A stretch of 64,000 bases of DNA from the NCBI RefSeq assembly GCF_921293095.1, contig NC_060248.1:10806744-10870743 (forward strand). The letters run 5' to 3'. This DNA is from Ischnura elegans. Its lineage: Eukaryota; Arthropoda; Insecta; Odonata; Coenagrionidae. The translations under genes and the position numbers were made by a program. The notes under the pieces are model-generated. The model had not been told where the DNA came from. It did no database searches and was given only the letters and a program-made list of their open reading frames with translations. Of the stretch, positions 44,140-54,489 are shown piece by piece; positions within the stretch are counted from its first letter, which is position 1; the number at the start of each line of letters is the position of its first letter.

Positions 44140-44935
44140 AATTTCCATTATTCGGCAAGTCCCTTTTCCCGTCGTTGAAACCATCGCTGGAGAAATCTTC
44201 CACCCAATCAGAACGCACGGCCTCAAGTATTGATTGTAACGACACGTTTGACTATTCATGGAATTCTTATTAATTGCTCTGTAAAAAATATTTTCCTGAA
44301 ACGGGAATTGAACCACGGACCTTTTTATTTCCGGCCCAGAGCGCAGACCACTACGCCCTCCAGGCACTTATGTTCTTTCGGCAATTTTACCAAGGTTCGA
44401 CGGTTAATGTGAATTTCATCCACTCGTTCACATGGCAGGTTTGACATATGCTACATTGCGTATGAAACGTGGCGCTGAGCGTTGGAATGGGGTTCATCTT
44501 TGGTTAGTGGCTTCTTTGAAGCCCCTATTCCCTCGCGTTGCCATCATAGATGTACCGCAATTGGCCTAACACTTAGTACCGTTGAACCTCGGCAAAATTG
44601 CCAATGAAATTAACGAACGCGGACAGCTTATTGAAAGCAGAGGCCAGGAAAGCTGATAGGTCCGTGGTTCGATTGCCGAACCAAGGGATTTTTTTGTTAG
44701 GACAATTAATGTGAAATTCGCCGCCATTCACGCGACAAGTTTGAAATAAATCACTTTCAATGGTTAAAAAGTGCGAATATAAGCGATGGGAAAATGAACG
44801 ACGGAAATGACCGTATGTATAATGCAGAAAATAATGTGTCGAGCGATAACTCCATATTTATCTGAAGACTATCATTACACCAATCACTTTTAGGGACGGA
44901 AAAAAATGGTGTGATGTAAACTTCAGCAAAGGGGA
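44140..44935. mobile_element. GATC-palindrome family element with SINE-like insert
   Basis: Left part 44155-44262 (CCCGTCGTTGAAACCATCGC, then CCAATCAGAACGCACGGC) and right part 44770-44925 (GCGATGGGAAAATGAACGAC and later blocks) match the ends of related copies at 31.4 and 62.6 kb. Between them lie two tRNA-like segments in opposite orientation (44283-44420 and 44560-44720). Confidence 0.5.
44283..44720. mobile_element. Inverted pair of tRNA-like SINE segments
   Basis: The minus-strand B box GGTTCAATTCC lies at 44304-44314, with an A-box-like GGCGTAGTGGTC before it. On the plus strand GGTTCGATTGCC lies at 44666-44677. Flanking blocks, such as GGCAATTTTACCAAGGTTC and its inverse near 44586, are shared. 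Neither closes into a full tRNA. Confidence 0.5.
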
Positions 44936-45619
44936 AACATGAGCAGGAAGAAGCTTCTGAGAGGATCGTTATGTAAGAGCTTAAAAAAAAGGCTAGTGAA
45001 GAGTTTGATCTCTAATACAGCGCCCAATGTTGCGGAAACGTGGACACTTAAAAGGATAAAGAGAGAAGACTGGAGGCATTCGAGATGTGAGTGTGGCGAA
45101 GAATGGGTAAGGTGAAGTGGACGGAGGTAAAAAGGAAGAACGACGAAGTGCTGTACGTGGTGGGTGAGGAGAGGCAGCGTCTAGATGAGATACAGAGGAG
45201 ACAGAGGGTATGGATGGAGCGAGCACTTAGCGGGGAGGGGATGATGAAAACAATGTTAGAGGGTAGAATGTCAGGTAAACGAGGGAGAGGAAGGAGGAGA
45301 TGGGATTTTTAGATGGAATGAAAGGGAGTGTTATTGTGAACTGAAGAGGAGGGAATGCAGCAAAAACACTTCTTAACCCTTTCCGGTCCAGTGAGTCCAA
45401 ATGGAATCACGTCGCTTTCCTGCTTCGAGCATCAATTCAAATCCCCCGCGGACTCTATTTAGCGTTAGCGGCCGTAGTACATAGTGCCACCACCAGGTTT
45501 TATGACTCGCCGTTCAAGAATAAATACGATCTTCAGCTATTGATGAAGATTGCTGCACATGTGCTTGTGAGTATTCTTCGGAGTTCATCGGCGGAGTTTT
45601 ACATGAATGAAAAACGGAG

Positions 45620-46004
45620 GTAAGTGCAGTATTTTGACCATAAAAATTAAGAGCTCTTTCGACATTGTTTGACATTGATTATAAGAGATTTTAAGCTTCT
45701 GCGAGAGGAAATGTCTTTGTAATTTTATAAAATATAACATGATTCCATTTGGAATCAGTGGCCCAGATGTATGTGTTAAGTTTGACCGAGTTTGCAAAGC
45801 ATCATTTTACTGAAAGTAAGCTCATTAGTTGAGATCCAACGAAATAGTTGGTATTTTAAATACGAATTAGAATTGACGGAACGTGTTAATTGAATATCTC
45901 ATGAACGGAATTGTCTAATTGTTTTTTCAGTGTATTTATGTTTAGTAAAGCCACAGGGATTTTGGAAAATAGATTTTATTTTCACCGAATCATTTCCATT
46001 TCAG
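45620..46004 (+). other. Possible 5'-UTR intron of the piggyBac transposase
   Basis: A strong donor GAG|GTAAGTG lies at 45620 and a pyrimidine-rich acceptor TTTCCATTTCAG ends at 46004, three bases before the transposase ATG. A second acceptor ends at 45930. This is inferred from splice consensus only. Confidence 0.4.
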
Positions 46005-46007
46005 ACG

Positions 46008-47822
46008 ATGGCGACATCATTGACGACTAAGGAAATAGTGTACATTTTAGAAGGTGACATCTCTGATATTGACATCTCAGATGATGAAGACATCTCAGAG
46101 GAAAACCCGGATTGGCTTTTGAATAGAGAAGCAGTCGGACCTGACGTTATGAATACCGAGGTACAGGGTTTTCCGAACATCCCTGATGTCGGACTTGCTT
46201 TTGAAGTAAATAAGTGTAGTGATGATAGTGATGATGATGACATGCCTTTGGCACAACGTTATCCGCATCTAATGAACCAATCGCAGAGAAAAGTAAATAG
46301 GTCATTATGGACTTATGAAGACCTAGGTTATGTTGATTCCTCATGTGACTCTCAATTTTCACCACCTCCTGATGAAATTAGCACCCCATTTTCATATTTC
46401 AAGCTTTTTGTTGATAATGATATGATAAGTAATATTGTAGAGCAAACTAATCTCTATTCAGTGCAGGAAAAATGCCAAAATGTAAACACTAATGACAAAG
46501 AAATACATCAGCTCCTAGGAATTCATATGATTATGAGCATTGTCACAATGCCAAGTTACTCCATGTTCTGGAGTGAAAAGTCGCGATATGGTCAAATTGC
46601 AGATGTCATGTCTCGCAATAGATTCAAAACTTTGCGAGGTAATCTACATTTTAATAATAATGACAATATGTTGTCCCGTGATGATCCTGCTTACGATAAA
46701 CTGTTCAAAATCCGGCCATTTTTAAATGCTCTAAGGAAAAACTTCCTGAAAGTGGAACCGGAAGAGCATAATTCAGTGGATGAATTTATGATTCCTTTGA
46801 AAGCTCATACAGCATTGAAGCAGTATATGAAAAGCAAACCACACAAGTGGGGAGTGAAGGTTTTTGCTCGTGCAGGGGTTAGCGGATTTGTGTATGATTT
46901 TGAAATTTATCTGGGCAAGCAAACTAATGTAAAAGAATCTGGTCTTGGAATCAGTGGTGATATTGTCATTCGGCTAGCAGAAAATATCCCTAAGCACAAA
47001 AATTTCAAATTATATTGTGATAACTGGTTTTCCTCGCCTAAACTATTCTCGCAACTAAGGAAAGATGGTATTTTAGCTGCAGGAACTATCCGTAGAAATA
47101 GGCTAGGGCAATGCACTTTGAAAAGTGACAAGGAGTTGAAAAAACAAGGGAGGGGTAGCTTTGATTATAGACTTGAGAAAAGTGAAAATACGTTTGTTTT
47201 GAAATGGCTGGACAATAAACCAGTGTATTTAATTTCCAACTTTGTTGGGGCTCATCCTGTGGAAAATGTTCGACGCTGGTCTGTAGCAGAAAAAAGGTAC
47301 ATAGACGTGCCACAGCCAAATATTGTTCGTGCGTACAATAAGCATATGGGAGGAGTCGATAAACAAGATATGCTTCTGGAACTTTACAGAACAAACCTCA
47401 AAGGGAAGCGTTATTACCTCAGGGTGATTTTTCACTTCATCGACCTCAGTGTTGTAAATGCTTGGCTGTTATACCGCAGACATTGTGAGCAATTGAAAGA
47501 AAAATATATGCCCTTGATTGAGTTCAAATTATCTGTAGCTCATGCATTACTCTACTTTGGTCCCAATATCTCTAATAAGAGAGGAAGACCATCTTCATCA
47601 CCGAGTGTGGAGGGAAAAGGAGTGGCGAAAAGAACTTTTACACCACGGCCGGTGGCCGATGTTCGATTCGATGGGATTGATCATTGGCCTTTGCATGTAA
47701 ATACTAAAAATAGATGTAAATTGTGCATAAAAAGTTATACGCGAGTGAAGTGCGAGAAATGCAACTTACCATTGTGCTTCTCCAACGAAAAAAACTGTTT
47801 CAAAACTTTTCATGTAAAATGA
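46008..47822 (+). CDS. piggyBac transposase
   Basis: 604 codons from the ATG at 46008, with no stop or frameshift. It catalyses TTAA-specific cut-and-paste transposition in the nucleus. The N-terminus is acidic (DISDIDISDDEDISEE), as usual. The DDE_Tnp_1_7 domain spans about residues 100-480. The catalytic aspartates are D258 (SVDEFM), D338 (YCDNWF) and D451 with D454 (GGVDKQD); the spacings of 80 and 113 match the family triad. The C-terminal 40 residues form a cysteine-rich zinc-binding domain, C-x2-C-x8-C-x2-C-x4-C-x6-C-x4-H, which binds element ends. In-frame sequence continues upstream to 45930 but without an ATG, so 46008 is the start. Length is normal for the family. Confidence 0.95.
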   Translation: MATSLTTKEIVYILEGDISDIDISDDEDISEENPDWLLNREAVGPDVMNTEVQGFPNIPDVGLAFEVNKCSDDSDDDDMPLAQRYPHLMNQSQRKVNRSLWTYEDLGYVDSSCDSQFSPPPDEISTPFSYFKLFVDNDMISNIVEQTNLYSVQEKCQNVNTNDKEIHQLLGIHMIMSIVTMPSYSMFWSEKSRYGQIADVMSRNRFKTLRGNLHFNNNDNMLSRDDPAYDKLFKIRPFLNALRKNFLKVEPEEHNSVDEFMIPLKAHTALKQYMKSKPHKWGVKVFARAGVSGFVYDFEIYLGKQTNVKESGLGISGDIVIRLAENIPKHKNFKLYCDNWFSSPKLFSQLRKDGILAAGTIRRNRLGQCTLKSDKELKKQGRGSFDYRLEKSENTFVLKWLDNKPVYLISNFVGAHPVENVRRWSVAEKRYIDVPQPNIVRAYNKHMGGVDKQDMLLELYRTNLKGKRYYLRVIFHFIDLSVVNAWLLYRRHCEQLKEKYMPLIEFKLSVAHALLYFGPNISNKRGRPSSSPSVEGKGVAKRTFTPRPVADVRFDGIDHWPLHVNTKNRCKLCIKSYTRVKCEKCNLPLCFSNEKNCFKTFHVK

Positions 47823-48213
47823 TATATTTGTCCCCTGTATTTCATGTAAAAGGTAATATGTAATCTACATGAAGTTCAAAAATTTGTTTTATTAAATAAA
47901 TTGATAATTTAACAATGTAATTTGTACATTATTTACAAATTTTATGTTGTTTTAAACCTGTATACTATTTAAATGAAACTTCAGTTAGAACGGAAATCAT
48001 TGCTTTCAAAAAGGCCACTGATTCCATTTGGAATCAGGTCTGAAATTTTGTATTAATATATATTTGAACGCACTAAAGATTCTCTGCACATATATAACAC
48101 TTTCAAAGTCATTTTAGTGCAGTAAATAAATTTTTTTGCTGCATATTCATTATTTGGACTGGAAAGGGTTAAGCACTCCATGGAAACCTACTTTACGGAG
48201 ACGGAGGAAATAG

Positions 48214-48635
48214 AGTTTAAACACGGAGGTTTACTTAACGGGGTGGTAATACTGGATAGGGATGCAAGTGGGAAGAATGCTTGGCAGGCAGGGTAGAATG
48301 AGGAAGAGGATAGTGGTAGAAATAAAGGGGATTAACCTAAATATGGACTGATGAGGAAGAGTTCAAGTTTGAAGAGGGCAGCCATGGCGTTCCTTAAATT
48401 ATTCGTCTAAACCAACCTTAAATTGCAGAGCGCCTCAACAATAACCTTAAATTGATTTTTCCCCACCTAAAGCAAAGTCAAAATCTAAAGGCGTTAGCGT
48501 AGTGCACCTTCTCTTGGGCTGGGACAATGATTTGTAAGCTACGGACTAGTCTCTCGAGGAGATTAATCGTGCAAATACACAAGAGTCCTCTTGTAAATGG
48601 GTGACGCACAAGGGCGTACGGATGCGCGGGCGATC
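48214..48635. other. No supported feature
   Basis: Beyond the LINE tail nothing is recognised. Confidence 0.35.
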
Positions 48636-48637
48636 TA

Positions 48638-48706
48638 CATCTACATAATACCCTGCGAGCCTCTTCTATGGTGTTTCCCAGCGGGTGACGAGTCACTAAC
48701 GTGCAG
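48638..48706 (-). repeat. Dispersed arthropod-type repeat block
   Basis: CTACATAATACCCTGCGAGC followed by a GGGTGACGAG-type block resembles a repeat that I recall from several arthropod genomes. The overlapping 102-codon ORF is not supported. The identification is from memory and weak. Confidence 0.35.
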
Positions 48707-48975
48707 CATGCAAGAGGACCGCCACATGCACACCGCACGGTCATAGAAATATTACGTATACTAGCGAAATATACATGCCTCTTCAAAAAAAACTTGCTAA
48801 TTGTTAGTAATTCCTAGAGAAAATACATGCAAGGTTAGAACTATGGGAAAAAAACATGCTATGAGTCATCCTAGTGAGTGACGCCATTAATCCTATCAAT
48901 TGACACAACGTTGCTATCCTTAATAGTAAAAGGGAAGAACGACATTTTAAATCTCTGTTTTGCACACTACTTCTT

Positions 48976-49218
48976 TTATTTTCTTCTCATGATCATAGGT
49001 ATCCTTGCACAGCAAATGGTGAGCCAATAAGACCCTTGTGCATTGTGGTCGTTACCAAGAGCAAAGGTGAACTTGAATCCAAATAGAGTACCAACGATAT
49101 CAGCAAACCATACGTTGACAGCTCCAGCATGATTGGTCTTCAACACAGTACAATCCTTTATGATTTTCTCCACGGGTCTCCGAGGAGCCCCCCTTCGTAC
49201 AGAACGGTACTTAGGCAT
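48976..49218 (-). CDS. Unidentified 80-codon ORF
   Basis: ATG at 49218, stop at 48976, beginning MPKYRSVRRGAPRRPVEK with a short hydrophobic middle (VWFADIVGTLFGFKF). An AATAAA-like signal follows the stop on the minus strand. I recognise no family. It may be a fragment of a processed pseudogene or chance. Codon composition is more balanced than in neighbouring chance ORFs. Confidence 0.2.
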   Translation of the reverse strand: MPKYRSVRRGAPRRPVEKIIKDCTVLKTNHAGAVNVWFADIVGTLFGFKFTFALGNDHNAQGSYWLTICCARIPMIMRRK

Positions 49219-49219
49219 G

Positions 49220-49570
49220 TTGTACCAACACTGACGTCACAAGAGCCCATCGATGCCCACACTATACTTTGAAAGGCATAGGATCGCAGGCTTTCCCGGT
49301 GAAGCAGTAGGAAGAATTCTTATCGAGTTCATCCCCAAATGGTAAGACCCCATGTTCTCCGTCAGACTCTTCGATGGAAACCAGGTGGACTACCCGAGAA
49401 GATTTTCTGTTTAAATTTAGAAAAAAAAATATTTTCCTGGCATTGCCCTTTTAGATTCCACGACGAGAAATTTTCCATTCATATAAAAAATTTTAAGGAT
49501 GCAGTGCGATGCATTTTCTTTCCCGGGATTTAAACACGAAATCTCCCAAATTTCGGATAACTCCGCTAAT
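49220..49570. other. No supported feature
   Basis: Nothing recognised. Confidence 0.35.
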
Positions 49571-49572
49571 GG

Positions 49573-50042
49573 CAGTGGTGGGTAAATAGGGCTCAATTAA
49601 ATCACTCCGTAAAATTGTCAATAATTCACAGTTAAAAATTACTCTTTGAAAAGTAGGATTACAATTACGATTACAAATACTTTTAACTTTGCGACTGCAT
49701 AGGATGGAATCGTTGTCCACATATTCTTAAACAGGGAGTACTAAAATGATAACCAGCATTTGATTATTACTGATTGCCAAAGCAAAGAATAATTTAAATG
49801 TTTTATTTTGGCACTCGGGCATAGAAAAACATGTGCCTTTAAATATTTTCACCAGTGCATGAGATTAATGCAGCTGGGAATGCCTTTCGACCAGCGCGCG
49901 TGGAACTCAAATTATCGCTTTTGGTTCCCAAAATTAAAAGATTATTCGCACAAGCATTGGAGTAGATTAAAAGTCAAAATAAACAAAAATGTAATTTATT
50001 ACAGTAATTTGATTACTTTTACCTCGTTTTAATACATCACTG
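49573..50042. mobile_element. hAT-like non-autonomous element (probable)
   Basis: It starts CAGTGGTGGGTAAAT and ends, reverse-complemented, CAGTGATGTATTAAA. Both ends run into the ATTACAATTACGATTACAA and TTTGATTACTTTTAC type repeats that mark a widespread hAT group. The flanking octamers match only partly, so the boundaries are provisional. No transposase. Confidence 0.5.
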
Positions 50043-50044
50043 GC

Positions 50045-52780
50045 ATCCGGTCAACCCTTAGTAAAAATTTGAGCGAGAGTGATTTTTATAATTAACGGAT
50101 AGGACGAAGATATTCATTCAAAATATTACAATCCTAAAATCGAGCCCAGGAGTAAAATCAAAGTGCATTGCAAAACCTGGCGTTCAAAATAAAAAGGGGA
50201 TGCAACATTGTTACAAAGCAGAAATGTACTACTTGGATAATAAGGAGATATGTCCGAAGTGATGATCGGGCATCAAATGGTGATGTCATTTTCCGAAAGT
50301 ACACTGGAAGTAAAGTAAAGTTATCTCGGCTCTCTCCACCATTGGCATTTTTCCTATTAATATCGATTAAGGTGTTAATTTGGAAGATATTTTAGGCGAG
50401 TACTAATTTATAATAATGAAAGCCAAAAATAATATACGAAAAAATATGTTTCAAAATCTAAAAAGGTTGATTTTTTTTCTTTACTTATTGCTACCAACTG
50501 ATTAGAGAGTACCTTCACCGCAGTAAGGATATATTTTATGAAAGTCATGCGTCTCAGGGAATCACCGTTAAATTCCCTAATCCATACCTTTAAGCATATT
50601 TCAAAATAATTTTTCAATTTTCAGATTATAGTATTGACTTTCTAAACACCTCTGAATTGAGACTTTACACGCGAAACAGGGGCACCGAATATTTTTTTGT
50701 GCTTTTCTCTCGAACCCGGGCCTATGGGGAAGAAATCCGAGGCAATTTTTCAACACTTTTTCTGTCCCTTACGAAAATAACTACGTCGCTTGATTCTTGA
50801 ACCTTCCTCGAATTCCTTCGGTGATGTCTCCGAAGGGTATGACAAGAGCGCGCAGGATAAAATGACAACTACGTCAAAACGTGTGAGTACATTAAAATAT
50901 ACTATATTTAGCAATAATGATTTAAATAATTGGTGGTACATATATTTCTTTCCATATGTTTTGCAATCCGCCAGCCAATTGTTGGACTCCTGGCCCACTT
51001 AACTTTCCCTTCAGCCAAAGGTTTCCTGTTTTGGGAATGGAGAGAAATGATACCTGCCGCAAGCTTAAATCGAAGCCATTGAAATGCATAAAAACCTCCC
51101 TTGTTTGGAGGCTCAGTTACAATGTAATTAAGCCCTTACCCATGCATGGCATTAATACGAAGGTATGTTAGGCAATTAATAGTGCAAAATAAAGAAAGCC
51201 AAAAATAATTTACGAAAATAATCATTTTATACTAAAAAAGGAATGTTTTGTTTTACCTACTAGCATATAATATTTGCATGTAAAAATTAATTTTTAATGC
51301 TTGACCTCTTTTGAATTTGTTTTATACGTCATCTTTTCATATGTTAAGCCTTAAAAATGGGATATAAATTCCCGAAGCGTAGGTAAATACGTGTTTCATA
51401 AATGATCTAAACCTCAAGAGTTCATATTTAAAAAAAATTGGTTTTATGCGTATATTATTGGCACCAGAAGTTGATTACAGAACAAAGAACACTTCGATGA
51501 AAGGTATATTTTATTCACCTTTGTTACTCATTATTCCGGGAGTATTTTTTTGGAATATCCGATACACCGATTCATTGTTAATTTTAATGCCTTAAATCAA
51601 AATCACAGCATTGTGATATGAATTAACCTCATAGATGAAATAGGGATTTAAAAAAATTATGGAGGAAATTATTCATCAAATGCATTGTCAACTATTCATT
51701 TGATTTTTGTAAGTTTTAACTTGTAAGCTTATCACTTTATTATATTAACTGATAAAATTCACCTCTAATAGTTTTATTCGTGTTTGTTTAATATCGATTT
51801 CGCTTCAATCGAGCTCATTCCTTCCCCGAACTGATTAAGAATTAGTAGCACAATAGCAAAAGGCTCGATTTATAAAAACCGTAGGCGGCCACGGCGATTC
51901 CTGCTCTAATTGTGCTGCGGAAAATATGGACCAATGAATGGAATGCTACCATAAAGGAACAATTACAATATCAGCTTACATTACCTCTAATTGTAACTTG
52001 GAAATTAAAACTAATCATTTGAACTTTAGCTCCATTCGTTCAATTTGGAGCGAGGTAAGCGCTTTTTAATTTTGATAATTTTTATTTTGGCAAAACCATT
52101 GTCTTTAAGCAAGTTTTAGGTTATTTTTCAGCTTTGTTTACTTATAGCTTTACGTAACCCATTGTCCCCTGAAAATATGCGTTAAGAGCATACATCGAAC
52201 TTGATTCGGTTCTTTTTTTGGCAACATATCACTAGTTCAAAACTTATGTTATCACCTTATTTTCACGATGTACAAATTTTTACTTTTAAAATACTTTTTT
52301 ATCTCAATTACGAACATTAACCTCGGGATTTCACGTGCAATTTGTTTGTGCTATGCATTAATGAGGCGAGTGTTGATAAGGGAATATTCTTTTTCCCCTA
52401 AAAATTTGGAAATGAGAATCTAAATTCTAATTGAGTAATTTTTCACGAGAGAAGGCAATAAGGTACCGGTGGAAAAGGAGGTATGTGTCTTCATAGGTAG
52501 AAATTTTGGCCGCAGTGAAGTTTTATTGCATCGCCAGTTTTTATCGGATGGCCACCAAATTTATGATGTATCATTTATTTTACATTCCAAACAATTCTAT
52601 ATGCAGACGAAAGCGCTGCGACAGCACTTTACTTAGTGGTATATATGGCACTTATCTTAGAGACGGAGAAGTACATAATTTACATCGGCGCGGGCGTCCA
52701 TAACAGATTACTACAGAAGATCGAATAACCAGCAGCAAATTGTTAACACAACCATTTCAAACTAGGATTCGTCATTATAA
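50045..52780. other. AT-rich DNA, nothing recognised
   Basis: Long AT-rich stretch with short chance ORFs. I see no repeat arm, SINE box or splice pair that I can support. Confidence 0.45.
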
Positions 52781-52783
52781 ATT

Positions 52784-53020
52784 ATACAAAATCTAGAGGT
52801 AGAGCTCTCGGGTTTCCAGGCGGGTCCATGGGTTTTTCTGCACCGACGCGACGTTTCGAAGGCTAAGTCTGCCATAGTCTTCAGGGTGAATGTAGACGAT
52901 GGCAGACTTCGCCCTCGAAACGTCGGTGCTGAAAAAACCCTTGGACCCGGCTGGAAACCCGAGAACTCTTCCTCCAGTCTATTCGTCGGGAAAACCTTGG
53001 ATCCTTCAATACAAAATCTA
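52784..53020 (+). mobile_element. Hairpin retroposon-like element, 12-bp target duplication
   Basis: The element is 52796-53008 (213 bp), flanked by exact ATACAAAATCTA copies at 52784-52795 and 53009-53020. The arms 52796-52885 and 52893-52974 are inverted. A plus-strand tail (about 52975-53008) contains GGGAAAACCTTGGATC and is shared with the 25.5-kb copy. Non-coding. Confidence 0.88.
52841..52888 (-). ncRNA. Hammerhead-ribozyme-like motif with 5-nt insertion
   Basis: Minus strand, in order: CACC, CTGAAGA (fits CUGANGA), a hairpin with GGC and GCC, GAAA, CGTC, the extra GCGTC, then GGTG. CACC and GGTG give a 4-bp stem I. The base of stem II is not well paired. The mirror arm keeps CGTCGGTG without the insertion but has lost CTGAAGA. 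Confidence 0.35.
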
Positions 53021-53580
53021 AGTAAATGGATGTCAAACTTTTGATCTACACGGGTCGGATTACGCTCTGCTGGGTCGGGTCATTGTGTTTGCACAAAGGA
53101 CACTATTTTCCCTTAGTTTCAAAGTGTATCCCTGAAAAATCATTTTTTCAGTTCCAGATGATACCTTTTTTCCTCAAACAGTACCCGTGAGTACACATTT
53201 ACTTTCGTGTCGCTGAGCCGCTTGTTGATTCGGTCGTCCATTGTCGTCTGATTTGGAAGTCTATGTAATCCATATAGCATTCTCTTATTAAGATAAGTTT
53301 CTTATAAGCCATTGATTTAAATGTGGTTGCAGTGCTCTCGTCCATAGGATTCTTTAAAAAGTGAAATTGTTGACACGTGCTAATTTGGGTGGCCATCCGA
53401 AAAAAACACTGTGAGTCGATTAAACCCTACTTCTTACGTGATTTCATCCAACCTGAACAGATTTTTTTTGTCAACTAACCACCGAGGCAGACAGCAGGGC
53501 GAGGGTGTTTTGAGCAAATAAGATACGGCTTCACAATGTAGTGGCGCCATCTGCATTTCCCTCTTTAATCTATTCAAGGA
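53021..53580. other. No supported feature
   Basis: Nothing recognised. Confidence 0.35.
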
Positions 53581-53585
53581 AACAT

Positions 53586-53890
53586 ATGTGAGAGAGAGAG
53601 AGAGAGTGACGAAGGGGAGGGCGGTCTTTTGAGGGGAGGGGGGGATGACGGGGCAGAGGAGGGGAGGGGGCAAGAGGTCATGGAGGGGGGGGGGGTGGCG
53701 AGAAATGAGGAGGAGGAGATGTAGGCTATCCCACCCCCTTTACCAAATAACCCCCTCTTTCGCGAGAGGGTGGAAATACCTTGAAAGTACGGGGAGTGTT
53801 GGGGTGGGGTGGAAAAATCCAAGGGGTGGGTGGGGGTTGGACGAGGGGTTGAGGGTGGTCGGAAGCGGATTGGTAGAAAATATACGCCAG
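53586..53890 (+). repeat. G-rich polypurine tract
   Basis: A (GA)n run of about 10 units starts near 53590, followed by long G/A-only stretches with many runs of four or more G up to about 53720, and a second G-rich part to 53860. Such sequence can form G-quadruplex or triplex DNA. The ORFs on both strands are compositional. Confidence 0.65.
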
Positions 53891-53949
53891 AGAGAGAGAA
53901 ATACGCAACCCTGTGAGAAGGCGTGGACTTGACGTGTGAGGAATGAATG

Positions 53950-54235
53950 GTGTGTGTATATTGAAAGGGAGATAAACTGCAGGATTGGGCCACATTACGT
54001 TCCCAATAACGTTTTGGGGTAAAGACACCGATCTTTTAAACCTTATCTAAGATTACCACGAAACACTGATTCCATGGAGATATATACCTACTTTTCTCTC
54101 TTGGATGATTGCGATAAATTTTGTGCAAAAAGAAAAACAATCGTGGTACCTATGTGCGGCAAACATTTATTACGCGGTGTGGCAAATATGGCAAACATTT
54201 ATGACTAGATTTTCTTTTTTCTCTTGCCTTAACCT
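53950..54235. other. No supported feature
   Basis: AT-rich, nothing recognised. Confidence 0.35.
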
Positions 54236-54238
54236 CTT

Positions 54239-54487
54239 TTAATTAATGATCAAAAATTCCTGGAGTACAGATCATATAATGCAAAAATTAAATAATAAAA
54301 AGAATTGGTTATGGTTTGATGTTGTTATACAGCTACTTCCTCGGATTCCTCTTACAGGAATGCAAGACTAACCTTGGAATATATTGTGAAGCCCCGAGGA
54401 AGGTTTTAAAATAAACCGAAACGCTAGCAAAGAAAACTTTTTGCATTATATGACCTATTCTCCAGGAATTTTTGATCATTAACATTT
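54239..54487. mobile_element. Hairpin-family element
   Basis: Outer arms 54239-54290 and 54440-54487 are inverted (AATGATCAAAAATTCCTGGA and its complement). Inside lies CCGAGGAAGGTTTT, then AAACCGAAACGCTAGC, which places a stem-loop before GAAAC as in the other hairpins. No clear target duplication. Confidence 0.6.
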
Positions 54488-54489
54488 AT

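Larger units (their letters stand above)
45373..48172 (+). mobile_element. Complete piggyBac element
   Basis: The element is 45377-48168 (2792 bp) between exact TTAA copies at 45373-45376 and 48169-48172. The TIRs are CCCTTTCCGGTCC and, from the right end, CCCTTTCCAGTCC, with one mismatch. Subterminal palindromes GATTCCATTTGGAATC occur at 45741-45756 and 48020-48035; with the adjoining AGTGGCC/GGCCACT they form an inverted pair. A related half site, CCAAATGGAATC, lies 20 bp from the left end. An intact transposase gene lies within. Perfect target sites and an open ORF suggest a recent insertion. Confidence 0.95.
44939..48213 (+). mobile_element. RTE-type LINE C-terminal fragment split by piggyBac
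   Basis: 44939-45372 reads MSRKKLLRGSLCKSLKKR, AETWTLKRIKRE, then RRQRVWMERALSGEGMMK and MSGKRGRGRRRWDF. It then meets the TTAA of the piggyBac element. After the element, 48173-48213 reads ALHGNLLYGDGG, which resembles the common RTE ending. The LINE was already decayed, and piggyBac came later. Confidence 0.7.

Noticed and set aside
46001..47435. Minus-strand ORFs of 68-102 codons inside the piggyBac gene
   Set aside because: Shadows of the transposase coding strand.
53574..54028. ORFs of 95-139 codons
   Set aside because: Produced by the polypurine/polypyrimidine tract; Pro/Ser-rich in all frames.
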